Source: Phocaeicola_A sp964481755
GTDB lineage: Bacteria > Bacteroidota > Bacteroidia > Bacteroidales > Bacteroidaceae
Assembly (NCBI GenBank): GCA_964481755.1
Contig: CAYZVH010000039.1
Coordinates: forward strand, 1-20,305
Direction of reading: 5' to 3'
DNA length: 20,305 bases
Both the position numbers and the translations under genes were made by a program. Positions 13,298 through 20,305 of this stretch are shown piece after piece (positions within the stretch are counted from its first letter, which is position 1; each line of letters starts with the position of its first letter). A model generated the notes under the pieces. That model made no database searches. It was not told the DNA's origin and saw only the letters and a list, made by a program, of their open reading frames with translations.

Positions 13298-14593
13298 TTA
13301 TTTTACTCGTATTGATTTACCTGCTGTGATGCGCGTATTGCTCATTCCGTTGAGTCGTTGCAGCTGCTTCACGGTCATGCCATATTTCGACGCGATGGTG
13401 GAGAGGGTGTCGCCCCGCTTTACCTTATAATATTGTGCATCCTTGCTCTGGGCGCTTTCAGCGGTAGCCTTTCTGGAAGCGGATGACTTCCGGCTGGAGG
13501 TCTGCTCCCTCACGGCTACTTGTCTGCGCTTGCTGAAGAGCTCGTCGGCACGGTAGTTGTAGATGGAGTCGCCCGCGTCGATGACGGCGTTAATCTCAGC
13601 TTCCGGCAGGCGGAGTATGCTGCCCGCCATGCTGTGGCCGGGCACGATATCCTTCTTATACTGCGGGTTGAGGGCGCGAATCTCCTCCAAGGGGATGTTG
13701 CACACCTCGGCAATCTGCTTGAAGTGGAGGTCGCGGCTGATGTGCAGCGTGTCGGTGTGCGCTGGCAGCGTGGCGTCCATGGGGCAGATGTTGTGGTCGC
13801 AGTAGTAGGTCATGATGTAGTTGGCGGCGATGAAGGCGGGCACGTAACCACGGGTCTCGCGGGGTAGGTAGGGATAGATTTCCCAGTAGTCGGTGCTGCC
13901 TCCGGCGCGGTGGATGGCCTTGTTGATGTTGCCCGGTCCGCAGTTGTAGGCGGCGATGACCAAGTTCCAGTCCTTGAAGATGTCGTAGAGGTCGCGCAGG
14001 TAGCGGGCGGCGGCGTAGGTCGACTTGATGGGGTCGCGGCGCTCATCCACCAGTGTGTTCACCTCCAGCCCGTAGAGTTTGCCGGTCTTCAGCATGAACT
14101 GCCACAGGCCGCTGGCACCGGCGCGCGAGGTAGCCTCGGGTTTCAGTGCCGACTCGATGACGGGCAGGTACTTCAGCTCGTGGGGCAGGTTGTAGGCGTC
14201 GAGCGCTTCCTCGAACAGGGGGATGTAGAAGTTACTCGAGCCCAACATCAGTGCCACGGCTTTGCGCAGCCGTCCGCTATACATGTCGATACACTGGCGG
14301 ACGATGTCGTTGTAGGGCATCTCTATGACACCGGGTATGCGCGACAGACGGTCAATGTAGACCGAGTCGGGATATTCGGGGTTCACACTGCCGGGCTCGC
14401 AGTCGTTCATGGGGGCGAGGTAGTTCTTCGCGTGCCAGTCCTGCAGGAGCGTGTCTATTCCCAGAGTCATGTTTTCGGGCAAGAGGATTTCCTCGTCCTG
14501 TCCGTCCTTCTCGGTGTGGAGCACCACGCTGTTCTGTGCGGTGGCCTGCAGCGAGAGGAGCAGAATGAATGTTGATGTCAGAAGCGTTCTCAT
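13298..14593 (-). CDS. mltD: MltD-like lytic murein transglycosylase with C-terminal LysM
   Basis: Cleaves peptidoglycan between MurNAc and GlcNAc to leave 1,6-anhydro ends, acting in the periplasm. Product is 431 residues with a signal peptide probably cut after TAQ at residue 20. The SLT domain has the catalytic glutamate Glu147 in LPVIESALKPEATS, followed by AGASGLWQFM and later AAYNCGPGNINKA, the standard family motifs. A low-complexity Ser/Arg/Lys linker (about 355-385) leads to one LysM domain (YYKVKRGDTLSTIASKYGM onward) that would bind peptidoglycan. No lipobox is seen. The start is 10 bp after the DUF5683 gene, and the RSH gene follows after 15 bp, so it belongs to the par cluster. 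Confidence 0.93.
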   Translation of the reverse strand: MRTLLTSTFILLLSLQATAQNSVVLHTEKDGQDEEILLPENMTLGIDTLLQDWHAKNYLAPMNDCEPGSVNPEYPDSVYIDRLSRIPGVIEMPYNDIVRQCIDMYSGRLRKAVALMLGSSNFYIPLFEEALDAYNLPHELKYLPVIESALKPEATSRAGASGLWQFMLKTGKLYGLEVNTLVDERRDPIKSTYAAARYLRDLYDIFKDWNLVIAAYNCGPGNINKAIHRAGGSTDYWEIYPYLPRETRGYVPAFIAANYIMTYYCDHNICPMDATLPAHTDTLHISRDLHFKQIAEVCNIPLEEIRALNPQYKKDIVPGHSMAGSILRLPEAEINAVIDAGDSIYNYRADELFSKRRQVAVREQTSSRKSSASRKATAESAQSKDAQYYKVKRGDTLSTIASKYGMTVKQLQRLNGMSNTRITAGKSIRVK

Positions 14594-14603
14594 GCTATAT
14601 GTT

Positions 14604-15395
14604 TTAAAATCTTATACTACATTGTAATCCTACGGAGCCTTTCTTGCGGGTTCCGCTCTCTATCACGGTGGGCTCCACTCGGAGTCCCAGGTCCTTGGAG
14701 ATGTCGAAGTTGGACAGCTCCGCATCCACGTAGGCGTCGATGACCGATAGTACATACACGCCGATGAAGCAGAAGATGCTCAGGTCGCGGTAGCGTCGGT
14801 AGAAGTCCTTCTTGTTCTTGAAGATGGTCTGGAAGCGCGACTCGTTGCCCGTCATGTTGTAGTTGGGCGGCAGAAAGTCCATGTAACTGTCCGTGGTGGG
14901 GTCGTCGTCCATGAGGTCCAGATAGGCTTGCGAGTAGTCGGAGTACATCTGGTTGTTCCACGATAGGGCGTAGGCGCAGGCCACGAATCCGCCGTAGACG
15001 ATGGGGAGTTTCCAGTATTTGCGGTTGTAGATTTGCCCGCCGCCGGGAATCACCAAGGCGAGCCAGGTGGCTTTCTTCGGGTCGGGAATCCACTGCTTCT
15101 TCTCCTTGGAGGGGGCACGCTGTATGGAGTCGCTCTTGGCCATCAGCTGCGCCGTGTCGATGGGAGCCTCCAGTTGGTCCATGCGTTGCTGCTGTTCCAG
15201 TTGCTCCATGCGCTTGGCCTCCTCCTGTGCCAGACTGTCGCGTTGGGCGGGCGTGACGACACCCATCCTTCGCTTCAGCGCGTTGGGCACGGCGGTGGTG
15301 TCGGTCTTCGCTTCCTGAGCCATCAGTACCGTCGTTTGCACGAGTGCGATGAGCAACAGGCACCAGAGTCGATATGTGTGCGTAAAATGTTTCAA
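14604..15395 (-). CDS. DUF5683 family membrane protein
   Basis: A 263-residue protein of unknown function. The signal peptide probably ends at MAQ/E (residue 27). A polar, Gln/Glu-rich coiled-coil-like stretch covers about 55-80. The conserved core begins at WIPDPKKATWLALVIPGGGQIYNRKYWKLP (102-131 overall, the hallmark of this family as I recall it) and contains two hydrophobic segments, about 110-145 and 206-223. The C terminus ends in a phenylalanine after a beta-like stretch (GLQCSIRF), reminiscent of outer-membrane beta signals, but the protein is too short and helical to call a barrel. It is wedged between parB (12 bp) and the transglycosylase gene (10 bp), which hints at an envelope role. 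Confidence 0.85.
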   Translation of the reverse strand: MKHFTHTYRLWCLLLIALVQTTVLMAQEAKTDTTAVPNALKRRMGVVTPAQRDSLAQEEAKRMEQLEQQQRMDQLEAPIDTAQLMAKSDSIQRAPSKEKKQWIPDPKKATWLALVIPGGGQIYNRKYWKLPIVYGGFVACAYALSWNNQMYSDYSQAYLDLMDDDPTTDSYMDFLPPNYNMTGNESRFQTIFKNKKDFYRRYRDLSIFCFIGVYVLSVIDAYVDAELSNFDISKDLGLRVEPTVIESGTRKKGSVGLQCSIRF

Positions 15396-15407
15396 GACTT
15401 CGTGGGG

Positions 15408-16301
15408 TTAGTTTTGTTTAATCTTGTCCAGAATCTCCATGATGCGTTCCAGGTCCTCCTCGTTGTTGAAGGGGATGCTGATTTTGCCTTTGCCCTTGGC
15501 CGTGCAGGTGAGCTGCACCTTGGTCTTGAAGAAGTCGGACAGGTGGGTCTTCAGCAGGTCGAACTCCTCGGGGAGCTTCTTCTCCTTGGAGGTGATCTTC
15601 TTGCTGCCGCTCACCACTGCCTCGCCTTGGCTCAAGGCTTTCACCATCTCCTCCACCTTACGCACGGAGTAGCCGTGTTTCATGATTTCCTCGAATACCT
15701 TTATCTGGGTCTGCGGGTTGTCCAGTGTGAGCAGGGTGCGGGCGTGGCCCATGTCTATCTCCTTGTTCTGTAGGGCCATCTGGATGGGCGCGGGCAGTTT
15801 CAGCAGGCGCAGGTAGTTGGCAATGGTGGTGCGTTTCTTGCCCACGCGCTCGCTGAGCCGCTCCTGTGTGAGCTCGTACTGCTCCAGCAGGTGCTGGTAG
15901 GCCAGGGCGATTTCCAGCGAGTTGAGGTCCTCGCGTTGGATGTTCTCGATGAGGGCCATCTCCATCACGTTCTCGTCATCCGCGGTGCGGATGTAGGCGG
16001 GGATGGACTTCAGTCCGGCCATCTGTGAGGCCCGGAAGCGTCGTTCGCCGGCGATAATCTGGTACGTGTCGTCGCTCATCTGGCGTAGCGTGATGGGCTG
16101 TATGATACCAATCTCGGCGATGGAGTCGGCCAACTCACGCAGGGCTTCGGGGTCGAACTCCCGTCGCGGTTGGTTGGGGTTGACCGAGATTTTGTCGAGC
16201 TCTATCTCGTTGATGGAGGACGAGCCCTCCGTCTTTATGTCGTCCATGGCCATCAAGGCGTCGAGGCCCCGGCCCAAGGCAAATTTCTTTTTCGCAGGCA
16301 T
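15408..16301 (-). CDS. parB: Chromosome partitioning protein ParB
   Basis: CTP-dependent DNA clamp that loads at parS and organises the replication origin with ParA. Product is 297 residues. The N-terminal ParA-contacting segment contains KKKFALGRGLDALM. The nucleotide-binding domain contains NPNQPRREFD (41-50), AGERRFRAS (84-92) and ENIQREDLN (119-127), the conserved boxes of the family. A helix-turn-helix for parS covers about 144-165 (LTQERLSERVGKKRTTIANY). The C-terminal dimerisation domain is complete. It starts 6 bp after the parA stop codon. No convincing parS site was found in this window, although parS usually lies near the origin. Confidence 0.96.
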   Translation of the reverse strand: MPAKKKFALGRGLDALMAMDDIKTEGSSSINEIELDKISVNPNQPRREFDPEALRELADSIAEIGIIQPITLRQMSDDTYQIIAGERRFRASQMAGLKSIPAYIRTADDENVMEMALIENIQREDLNSLEIALAYQHLLEQYELTQERLSERVGKKRTTIANYLRLLKLPAPIQMALQNKEIDMGHARTLLTLDNPQTQIKVFEEIMKHGYSVRKVEEMVKALSQGEAVVSGSKKITSKEKKLPEEFDLLKTHLSDFFKTKVQLTCTAKGKGKISIPFNNEEDLERIMEILDKIKQN

Positions 16302-16307
16302 AGTTTA

Positions 16308-17075
16308 TTATTTCTTGTTTCGTTTGATGATTTCTTTGGCCAGGCAGAGGTAGTTGACCGACCCCTTCGACTCCGCGTCGTAGAGGATGACGGGGATTCC
16401 GTGGCTCGGAGCCTCGCTCAGCTTCACGTTGCGCTGGATGACGGTGTCGAATACCAGTTCCTGGAAGTGGCTCTTCACCTCCTCGTACACTTGGTTGGCC
16501 GACCGCAGACGGGCGTCGAACATGGTCAGCAGGAAGCCTTCGATGTCCAATCCAGGGTTCAGCTTCGACTTGATGATCTTGATGGTGTTGAGCAACTTGC
16601 TGATGCCCTCGAGCGCGAAGTACTCGCACTGCACGGGGATGATGACCGAGTCGGCTGCTGTGAGCGAGTTCACCGTGATGAGTCCCAGCGACGGCGAGCA
16701 GTCTATGAGGATGTAGTCGTATTCGGCGCGCATAGGCTCCAGCACGTTCTTCATCACCTTCTCGCGGTTGGGCATTTGTATCATCTCTATCTCGGCTCCC
16801 ACCAGGTTGATGTGCGACGGCACGATGTCCAGTCCCTCTATGTCGGTGGTGAAAATGGCTTCTCTGAGGTCCGCTCCGCTAACCAGGCAGTCGTAGATGG
16901 AGACATCGACATCTTTCAGGTTCACACCCAGTCCCGACGAGGCATTGGACTGAGGGTCAGCGTCGATGACCAGCACTTTCTTCTCCAGCGTGGCCAGCGA
17001 GGCTGCCAGGTTGATGGTCGTTGTGGTCTTTCCCACGCCGCCTTTCTGGTTGGCTAATGCAATAATTTTTCCCAT
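16308..17075 (-). CDS. parA: Chromosome partitioning ATPase ParA
   Basis: Deviant Walker-A ATPase that binds nucleoid DNA when ATP-bound and moves ParB-parS complexes. Product is 255 residues, the normal size for chromosomal ParA without an N-terminal DNA-binding domain. The deviant Walker A is KGGVGKTT at residues 11-18, with the signature lysine near its start. VIDADPQSN (37-44) and YILIDCSPSLG supply the other nucleotide-site segments. It has a consensus promoter upstream, diverges from surE, and heads the five-gene cluster ending with the RSH gene. Confidence 0.97.
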   Translation of the reverse strand: MGKIIALANQKGGVGKTTTTINLAASLATLEKKVLVIDADPQSNASSGLGVNLKDVDVSIYDCLVSGADLREAIFTTDIEGLDIVPSHINLVGAEIEMIQMPNREKVMKNVLEPMRAEYDYILIDCSPSLGLITVNSLTAADSVIIPVQCEYFALEGISKLLNTIKIIKSKLNPGLDIEGFLLTMFDARLRSANQVYEEVKSHFQELVFDTVIQRNVKLSEAPSHGIPVILYDAESKGSVNYLCLAKEIIKRNKK

Positions 17076-17118
17076 ATATCAACTTCTTTGTTATAGGTTA
17101 ATTGAGTCCTAAGGGATG

Positions 17119-17147
17119 CAAATATAGACAATTCTATTCAATCCAAA
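17119..17147 (-). promoter_or_regulatory. parA operon promoter (Bacteroidetes type)
   Basis: The minus strand reads TATATTTG at 17126-17119, an exact TAnnTTTG match, with TTTG at 17147-17144 as a -33 candidate. The spacing of 17 bp is a little short of the usual 19-21. The leader to the parA ATG is about 35-40 nt. Confidence 0.6.
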
Positions 17148-17238
17148 GCGTTTTTTCGTTCCTACTTGCACAAGATTAAGATTTATTCCCATTCAACGAC
17201 CTTTATTTCTTATGCCAACGATGTGTGGTGATTTCCCA

Positions 17239-17254
17239 TAATTTTGTATTTTTG
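17239..17254 (+). promoter_or_regulatory. surE promoter with two consecutive -7 boxes
   Basis: TAATTTTG (17239-17246) is followed directly by TATTTTTG (17247-17254). Both match TAnnTTTG, 8 bp apart, upstream of the surE ATG at 17289. Either or both may be used. No clear -33 TTTG is seen. Confidence 0.6.
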
Positions 17255-17288
17255 TGCGGAAAAACAATGATACTTTACAAAGAACGAT

Positions 17289-18053
17289 ATGAAACGACCG
17301 CTTATACTTATTTCCAATGACGATGGCGTGACGGCCAAGGGCATCAATGAGTTGCTGACGATGGTGCGCCCGCTGGGCGACATTGTGGTGATGGCACCCG
17401 ACTCACCCCGCTCGGGCGCCGGCTGTTCCATCACCTGCCACACACCGGTGCGCTACAACACCGTGCATCGCGAGGAGGGACTCGAAGTGTATAAATGCAC
17501 AGGCACCCCGGTGGACTGTGTGAAACTGGCTGCCGACGCGGTGCTGGGCCGCGAGCCCGACCTCATCATCGGGGGCATCAACCATGGCGACAACTCCGCC
17601 GTCAGTGTGCACTACTCCGGTACGATGGGTGTGGTCATTGAGGGTTGCATCCGTGGTGTCCCTTCCATAGGCTATTCGCTGTGCGACCATGCCGCCGATG
17701 CCGACTTCAGCCCCATGGGCCCTTACGTGCAGCGCATCACCCAGGAGGTGATTGCCCACGGCTTGCCCTCCGGCGTTTGTCTGAATGTGAACTTCCCCAA
17801 TATACCTATATATAAAGGTGTACGCATCTGTCGGCAGACCCGCGGCCGTTGGTACAACGAGTGGGAACGTCGCACCCATCCCTGTGGCGGCGACTACTTC
17901 TGGCTCACGGGCTCGTTCGAGAATCGCGACGGGGCCGAGGACTCCGACCACTGGGCGCTGGAAAATGGCTACGTGGCCATCACCCCTGTGCAGATTGACG
18001 AGACGGCCTACCGTATGATGGAAGAGATGAAAAGCTGGAACCTCGAGGTCTAG
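17289..18053 (+). CDS. surE: 5'/3'-nucleotidase SurE
   Basis: Metal-dependent phosphatase that removes phosphate from nucleoside monophosphates. Product is 254 residues, typical of the family. The N-terminal metal motif ISNDDG supplies Asp11 and Asp12. PRSGAG supplies Ser42. IIGGINHGDN supplies Asn98 and is followed by VHYSGTMGVVIEG, the family hallmark. The ATG follows the divergent parA-surE promoter region. lpxB follows after 76 bp with only a weak promoter candidate between them, so co-transcription is likely. Codon use resembles its neighbours. Confidence 0.95.
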   Translation: MKRPLILISNDDGVTAKGINELLTMVRPLGDIVVMAPDSPRSGAGCSITCHTPVRYNTVHREEGLEVYKCTGTPVDCVKLAADAVLGREPDLIIGGINHGDNSAVSVHYSGTMGVVIEGCIRGVPSIGYSLCDHAADADFSPMGPYVQRITQEVIAHGLPSGVCLNVNFPNIPIYKGVRICRQTRGRWYNEWERRTHPCGGDYFWLTGSFENRDGAEDSDHWALENGYVAITPVQIDETAYRMMEEMKSWNLEV

Positions 18054-18066
18054 GCTTGGTGTTGCG

Positions 18067-18115
18067 AAACTTTGGGACCTTGCGAATCGTAGGCCCGAGA
18101 CATTGTAAAACTTTG
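18067..18115 (+). repeat. Imperfect direct repeat with AAACTTTG cores between surE and lpxB
   Basis: AAACTTTG occurs at 18067-18074 and 18108-18115, 41 bp apart. Flanking bases are also partly shared (TTGCGAAACTTTGGGAC and TTGTAAAACTTTGACAC). Each core is one base from the TAnnTTTG promoter box, so the repeat may be a weak internal promoter for lpxB or a binding site. Confidence 0.45.
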
Positions 18116-18129
18116 ACACTGTAAGAACA

Positions 18130-19329
18130 ATGAAATACTATTTAATCGTAGGGGAGGCCTCGGGCGACCTGCACGCCTCCAACCTGATGAGAGCCTTGAA
18201 GGCGGAAGACCCTGAGGCGGAGTTCCGTTTTTTCGGCGGCGACCTGATGACACAGGTCGGCGGCACACGCGTGAAACACTACCGCGAGTTGGCCTACATG
18301 GGGTTCATTCCCGTGCTGATGCACTTGCGCACCATCTTCGCCAACATGGAGCAGTGTAAGTTCGACATTGTCGAATGGTGTCCCGACGTGGTCATCCTGG
18401 TGGACTATCCCGGCTTCAACCTCTCCATTGCGAAGTTCGTCCGAAGACATGTGCACATCCCCGTCTACTACTACATTTCGCCCAAGATTTGGGCTTGGAA
18501 GGAGTACCGCATCAAGAACATCCGTCGCGATGTGGACGAGCTGTTCTCCATCCTCCCTTTCGAGGTGGAGTTCTATGCGAAGCACCATTATCCCATCCAC
18601 TACGTGGGCAATCCCTGCGTGGATGCGGTGGATGGATTCCTGTCTACATACAAGAAGAATTTCCAGCAGTTCGCTGCCGACAACGGCCTCTCGGACAAAC
18701 CCATCGTCGCCCTGTTGGCAGGCAGCCGCAAGCAGGAGATTAAGGACAACCTGCCGGACATGATAAAGGCTACGTCCGCCTTCCCGGGCTACCAGCTGGT
18801 GTTGGCTGGAGCGCCCGGCATCGACGCTTCGTACTACGACCGCTTCCTGCAGGGGACGGACGTGAAGCGGGTTGAGGCTCAGACCTATCCATTGCTTTGC
18901 TACGCCGAGGCGGCTTTGGTGACCTCCGGCACGGCAACGCTGGAGACGGCACTGTTCCGTGTGCCACAGGTGGTTTGTTACCACACCCCCATGGGTAAAC
19001 TCATCTCCTTCCTGCGCCGCCACATTCTGAAGGTGAAATTCATCTCGCTGGTGAACCTCATAGCCGGCAAGGAGGTGGTGCGTGAGTTGGTGGCCGACAC
19101 CATGACCGTGGCGAACATGCAACGCGAACTGGGTGCGTTGCTGAAGGGGGCTGCACCGCAAGGGAAGGTGGAAACACCCGAAACCTCGGGCGAGAAGACG
19201 GAACGTCAGAAGATGCTCGACGAGTACGACCGCATCATCGGCATTTTGGGCGAAGCCGGAGCCTCCGAGCGTGCAGCCCGTCAGATGGTGGAGCTGCTGA
19301 AGAAACGGAACGGAACAGAGACGGCTTAA
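18130..19329 (+). CDS. lpxB: Lipid-A-disaccharide synthase
   Basis: Family GT19 glycosyltransferase that joins UDP-2,3-diacylglucosamine to lipid X at the inner face of the cytoplasmic membrane in lipid A synthesis. Product is 399 residues. Seen motifs: VGEASGDLHASNLMRAL (7-23), the ELAYMGF segment, PDVVILVDYPGFNL, YYYISPKIWAWKEYRI, YVGNP, LLAGSRKQEI, and the donor-site TSGTATLETALFRVPQVVCY. Near the C terminus a hydrophilic segment (about residues 339-358, from KGAAPQGK to SGEKTE) appears inserted, making the protein slightly longer than the roughly 380 residues I expect. The core is intact. It lies 76 bp after surE. Confidence 0.96.
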   Translation: MKYYLIVGEASGDLHASNLMRALKAEDPEAEFRFFGGDLMTQVGGTRVKHYRELAYMGFIPVLMHLRTIFANMEQCKFDIVEWCPDVVILVDYPGFNLSIAKFVRRHVHIPVYYYISPKIWAWKEYRIKNIRRDVDELFSILPFEVEFYAKHHYPIHYVGNPCVDAVDGFLSTYKKNFQQFAADNGLSDKPIVALLAGSRKQEIKDNLPDMIKATSAFPGYQLVLAGAPGIDASYYDRFLQGTDVKRVEAQTYPLLCYAEAALVTSGTATLETALFRVPQVVCYHTPMGKLISFLRRHILKVKFISLVNLIAGKEVVRELVADTMTVANMQRELGALLKGAAPQGKVETPETSGEKTERQKMLDEYDRIIGILGEAGASERAARQMVELLKKRNGTETA

Positions 19330-19373
19330 TGGTTCTTTGGGATTTCCGTCCCGAGTGTTACAAAGCCTCTCTA

Positions 19374-19390
19374 CCTATATATATTATAGG
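19374..19390. repeat. CCTATA/TATAGG palindrome after lpxB
   Basis: CCTATA (19374-19379) pairs perfectly with TATAGG (19385-19390) around a five-base loop. It sits 45 bp after the lpxB stop codon, in a 197-bp gap (19330-19526) where no other gene is seen. A shorter hairpin TTGGGA/TCCCGA precedes it at about 19337-19354. Terminator function is uncertain because no T tract follows. Confidence 0.4.
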
Positions 19391-19497
19391 ATGTAAAGAT
19401 GGTCTGCCTTCCTCGGACAGATTCTTTGGACGGAGTCGTTCAGAGGCGGAACAGAGTCGAATAGGGTGGACCGAGAGAACTGTGGACATAAACTGAT

Positions 19498-19505
19498 TAT
19501 CTTTA
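19498..19505 (+). promoter_or_regulatory. Weak -7 candidate for the amidase gene
   Basis: TATCTTTA differs from TAnnTTTG only in the last base and lies 22 bp before the ATG at 19527. No -33 box is seen. GGAAGGAG (19513-19520) just before the start codon resembles a Shine-Dalgarno sequence, which is uncommon in this group. Confidence 0.4.
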
Positions 19506-19526
19506 GAAAACGGAAGGAGTGACCGT

Positions 19527-20291
19527 ATGAAAGTAACACTATTACAAACAGACATTCGTTGGTGCGAGGCGGAACACAATAGGGCAGAGGCGGAACGGAT
19601 GATGAACGAGGCCGGAACGACCGACCTCTTCGTGCTGCCCGAGATGTTTCCTACAGGGTTTTGCCTGACTCCCGCGGAGATTGCTGAAGAGGCGGACGGA
19701 CCGACGCTCACGTGGATGAAGTGTCAGGCGACTCAGCGCCAGTGCGCCATTGCCGGCAGTGTGGCGGTGAAGGAAGGCGAGCGGTTCTTCAACCGGCTTT
19801 ACTTCGTCTGCCCCGACGGGGAGGTGTTCCACTACGACAAACGTCACACCTTCACCTACGGAGGCGAGTCGGCGACTTACACCGCCGGCCACCAGCGGGT
19901 GGTGGTCCATTACCAAGGGTTCCGCATCTTGTTGCTCGTTTGCTACGACCTGCGTTTTCCCGTGTGGAGCCGCAATCGGGCGGACTATGATGCTGTCATC
20001 TATGTGGCGAACTGGCCCACGTCGCGCATACGGGTTTGGGACACCCTATTACGGGCGCGAGCCTTGGAGAACCAGTGTTACGTCATCGCCGTGAACCGTG
20101 TGGGCAGCGACCCTGCCTGTCCGTACTGCGGTCACAGTGCCGTCGTCGATGCCTATAGCAAAGACCGATTGCTCCTCACCGACGAGGCACAGTCCGCCTC
20201 GTGCAATCTGGAGATGGATTCGCTTCAAGCTTTCCGCCAAAAGTTCGCTGTGCTCCGTGATGCGGATGAGTTCTCGCTCGATGCGGAATAA
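19527..20291 (+). CDS. Nitrilase-superfamily amidohydrolase (omega-amidase/YafV-like)
   Basis: Carbon-nitrogen hydrolase of 254 residues with the family's catalytic triad visible: Glu39 in VLPEMFPTGF, Lys105 in HYDKRHTFTYGGE, and nucleophile Cys139 in LLVCYDLRFPVWSRN. The motif pattern and size fit the Nit2/YafV omega-amidase branch, which hydrolyses alpha-ketoglutaramate and related omega-amides in metabolite repair. The substrate here is inferred, and other short-chain amidases share these motifs. The protein is cytoplasmic with no signal sequence. It follows lpxB on the same strand after 197 bp and ends 14 bp before the window edge, so its downstream context is unseen. Confidence 0.9.
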   Translation: MKVTLLQTDIRWCEAEHNRAEAERMMNEAGTTDLFVLPEMFPTGFCLTPAEIAEEADGPTLTWMKCQATQRQCAIAGSVAVKEGERFFNRLYFVCPDGEVFHYDKRHTFTYGGESATYTAGHQRVVVHYQGFRILLLVCYDLRFPVWSRNRADYDAVIYVANWPTSRIRVWDTLLRARALENQCYVIAVNRVGSDPACPYCGHSAVVDAYSKDRLLLTDEAQSASCNLEMDSLQAFRQKFAVLRDADEFSLDAE

Positions 20292-20305
20292 CTTTCGCTC
20301 TAACT

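Overview
The window looks like a chromosomal segment of a Bacteroidales bacterium, most likely Prevotellaceae or a near relative. Three things point there: promoter boxes of the Bacteroidetes form TAnnTTTG upstream of several genes; a GH31 glycosidase next to a regulator built from hybrid two-component-system parts (propeller, Y_Y_Y, AraC domain); and the gene order parA-parB-DUF5683-lytic transglycosylase-RSH. Genus-level placement is inference. Coding sequence is fairly GC-rich, and no insertion sequence, prophage, tRNA, rRNA or CRISPR array was seen. Most of the window is core housekeeping sequence.

Layout. 1-158 is the 3' end of a plus-strand gene, probably recQ, with a good hairpin terminator. 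368-1843 is guaB (IMP dehydrogenase) and 1967-3052 is trpS, each with its own promoter. A terminator hairpin (3066-3113) separates trpS from the minus-strand pair yraN-birA (4414-3201). A divergent promoter region (about 4420-4498) also drives a small GTG-start gene (4499-4720) whose stop codon overlaps the start of tadA (4720-5154). The 378-bp gap between the convergent tadA and GH31 genes (5155-5532) is unusually rich in repeats. It holds a pair of CCTAGGGTCTC motifs (a third copy lies upstream of guaB), several small hairpins, and a 23-bp-period tandem array (5409-5500) bounded by a perfect 18-bp inverted repeat.

From 17075 down to 5533 everything is on the minus strand. A tight five-gene cluster comes first: parA, parB, a DUF5683 membrane protein, an MltD-like transglycosylase with LysM, and a bifunctional (p)ppGpp synthetase/hydrolase, with gaps of 6-15 bp. 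It is followed at looser spacing by a flavoprotein with a compact four-cysteine motif, a membrane-spanning AraC regulator that lacks kinase and receiver domains, and a secreted GH31 enzyme. The last two are plausibly a sensor and its target. From 17289 the plus strand carries surE, lpxB (lipid A) and a nitrilase-family amidase.

The best candidates for something undescribed are the 23-bp array, the repeated CCTAGGGTCTC motif, the truncated transmembrane regulator beside the GH31 gene, and the small basic protein coupled to tadA. None is proven to be a new system from sequence alone.
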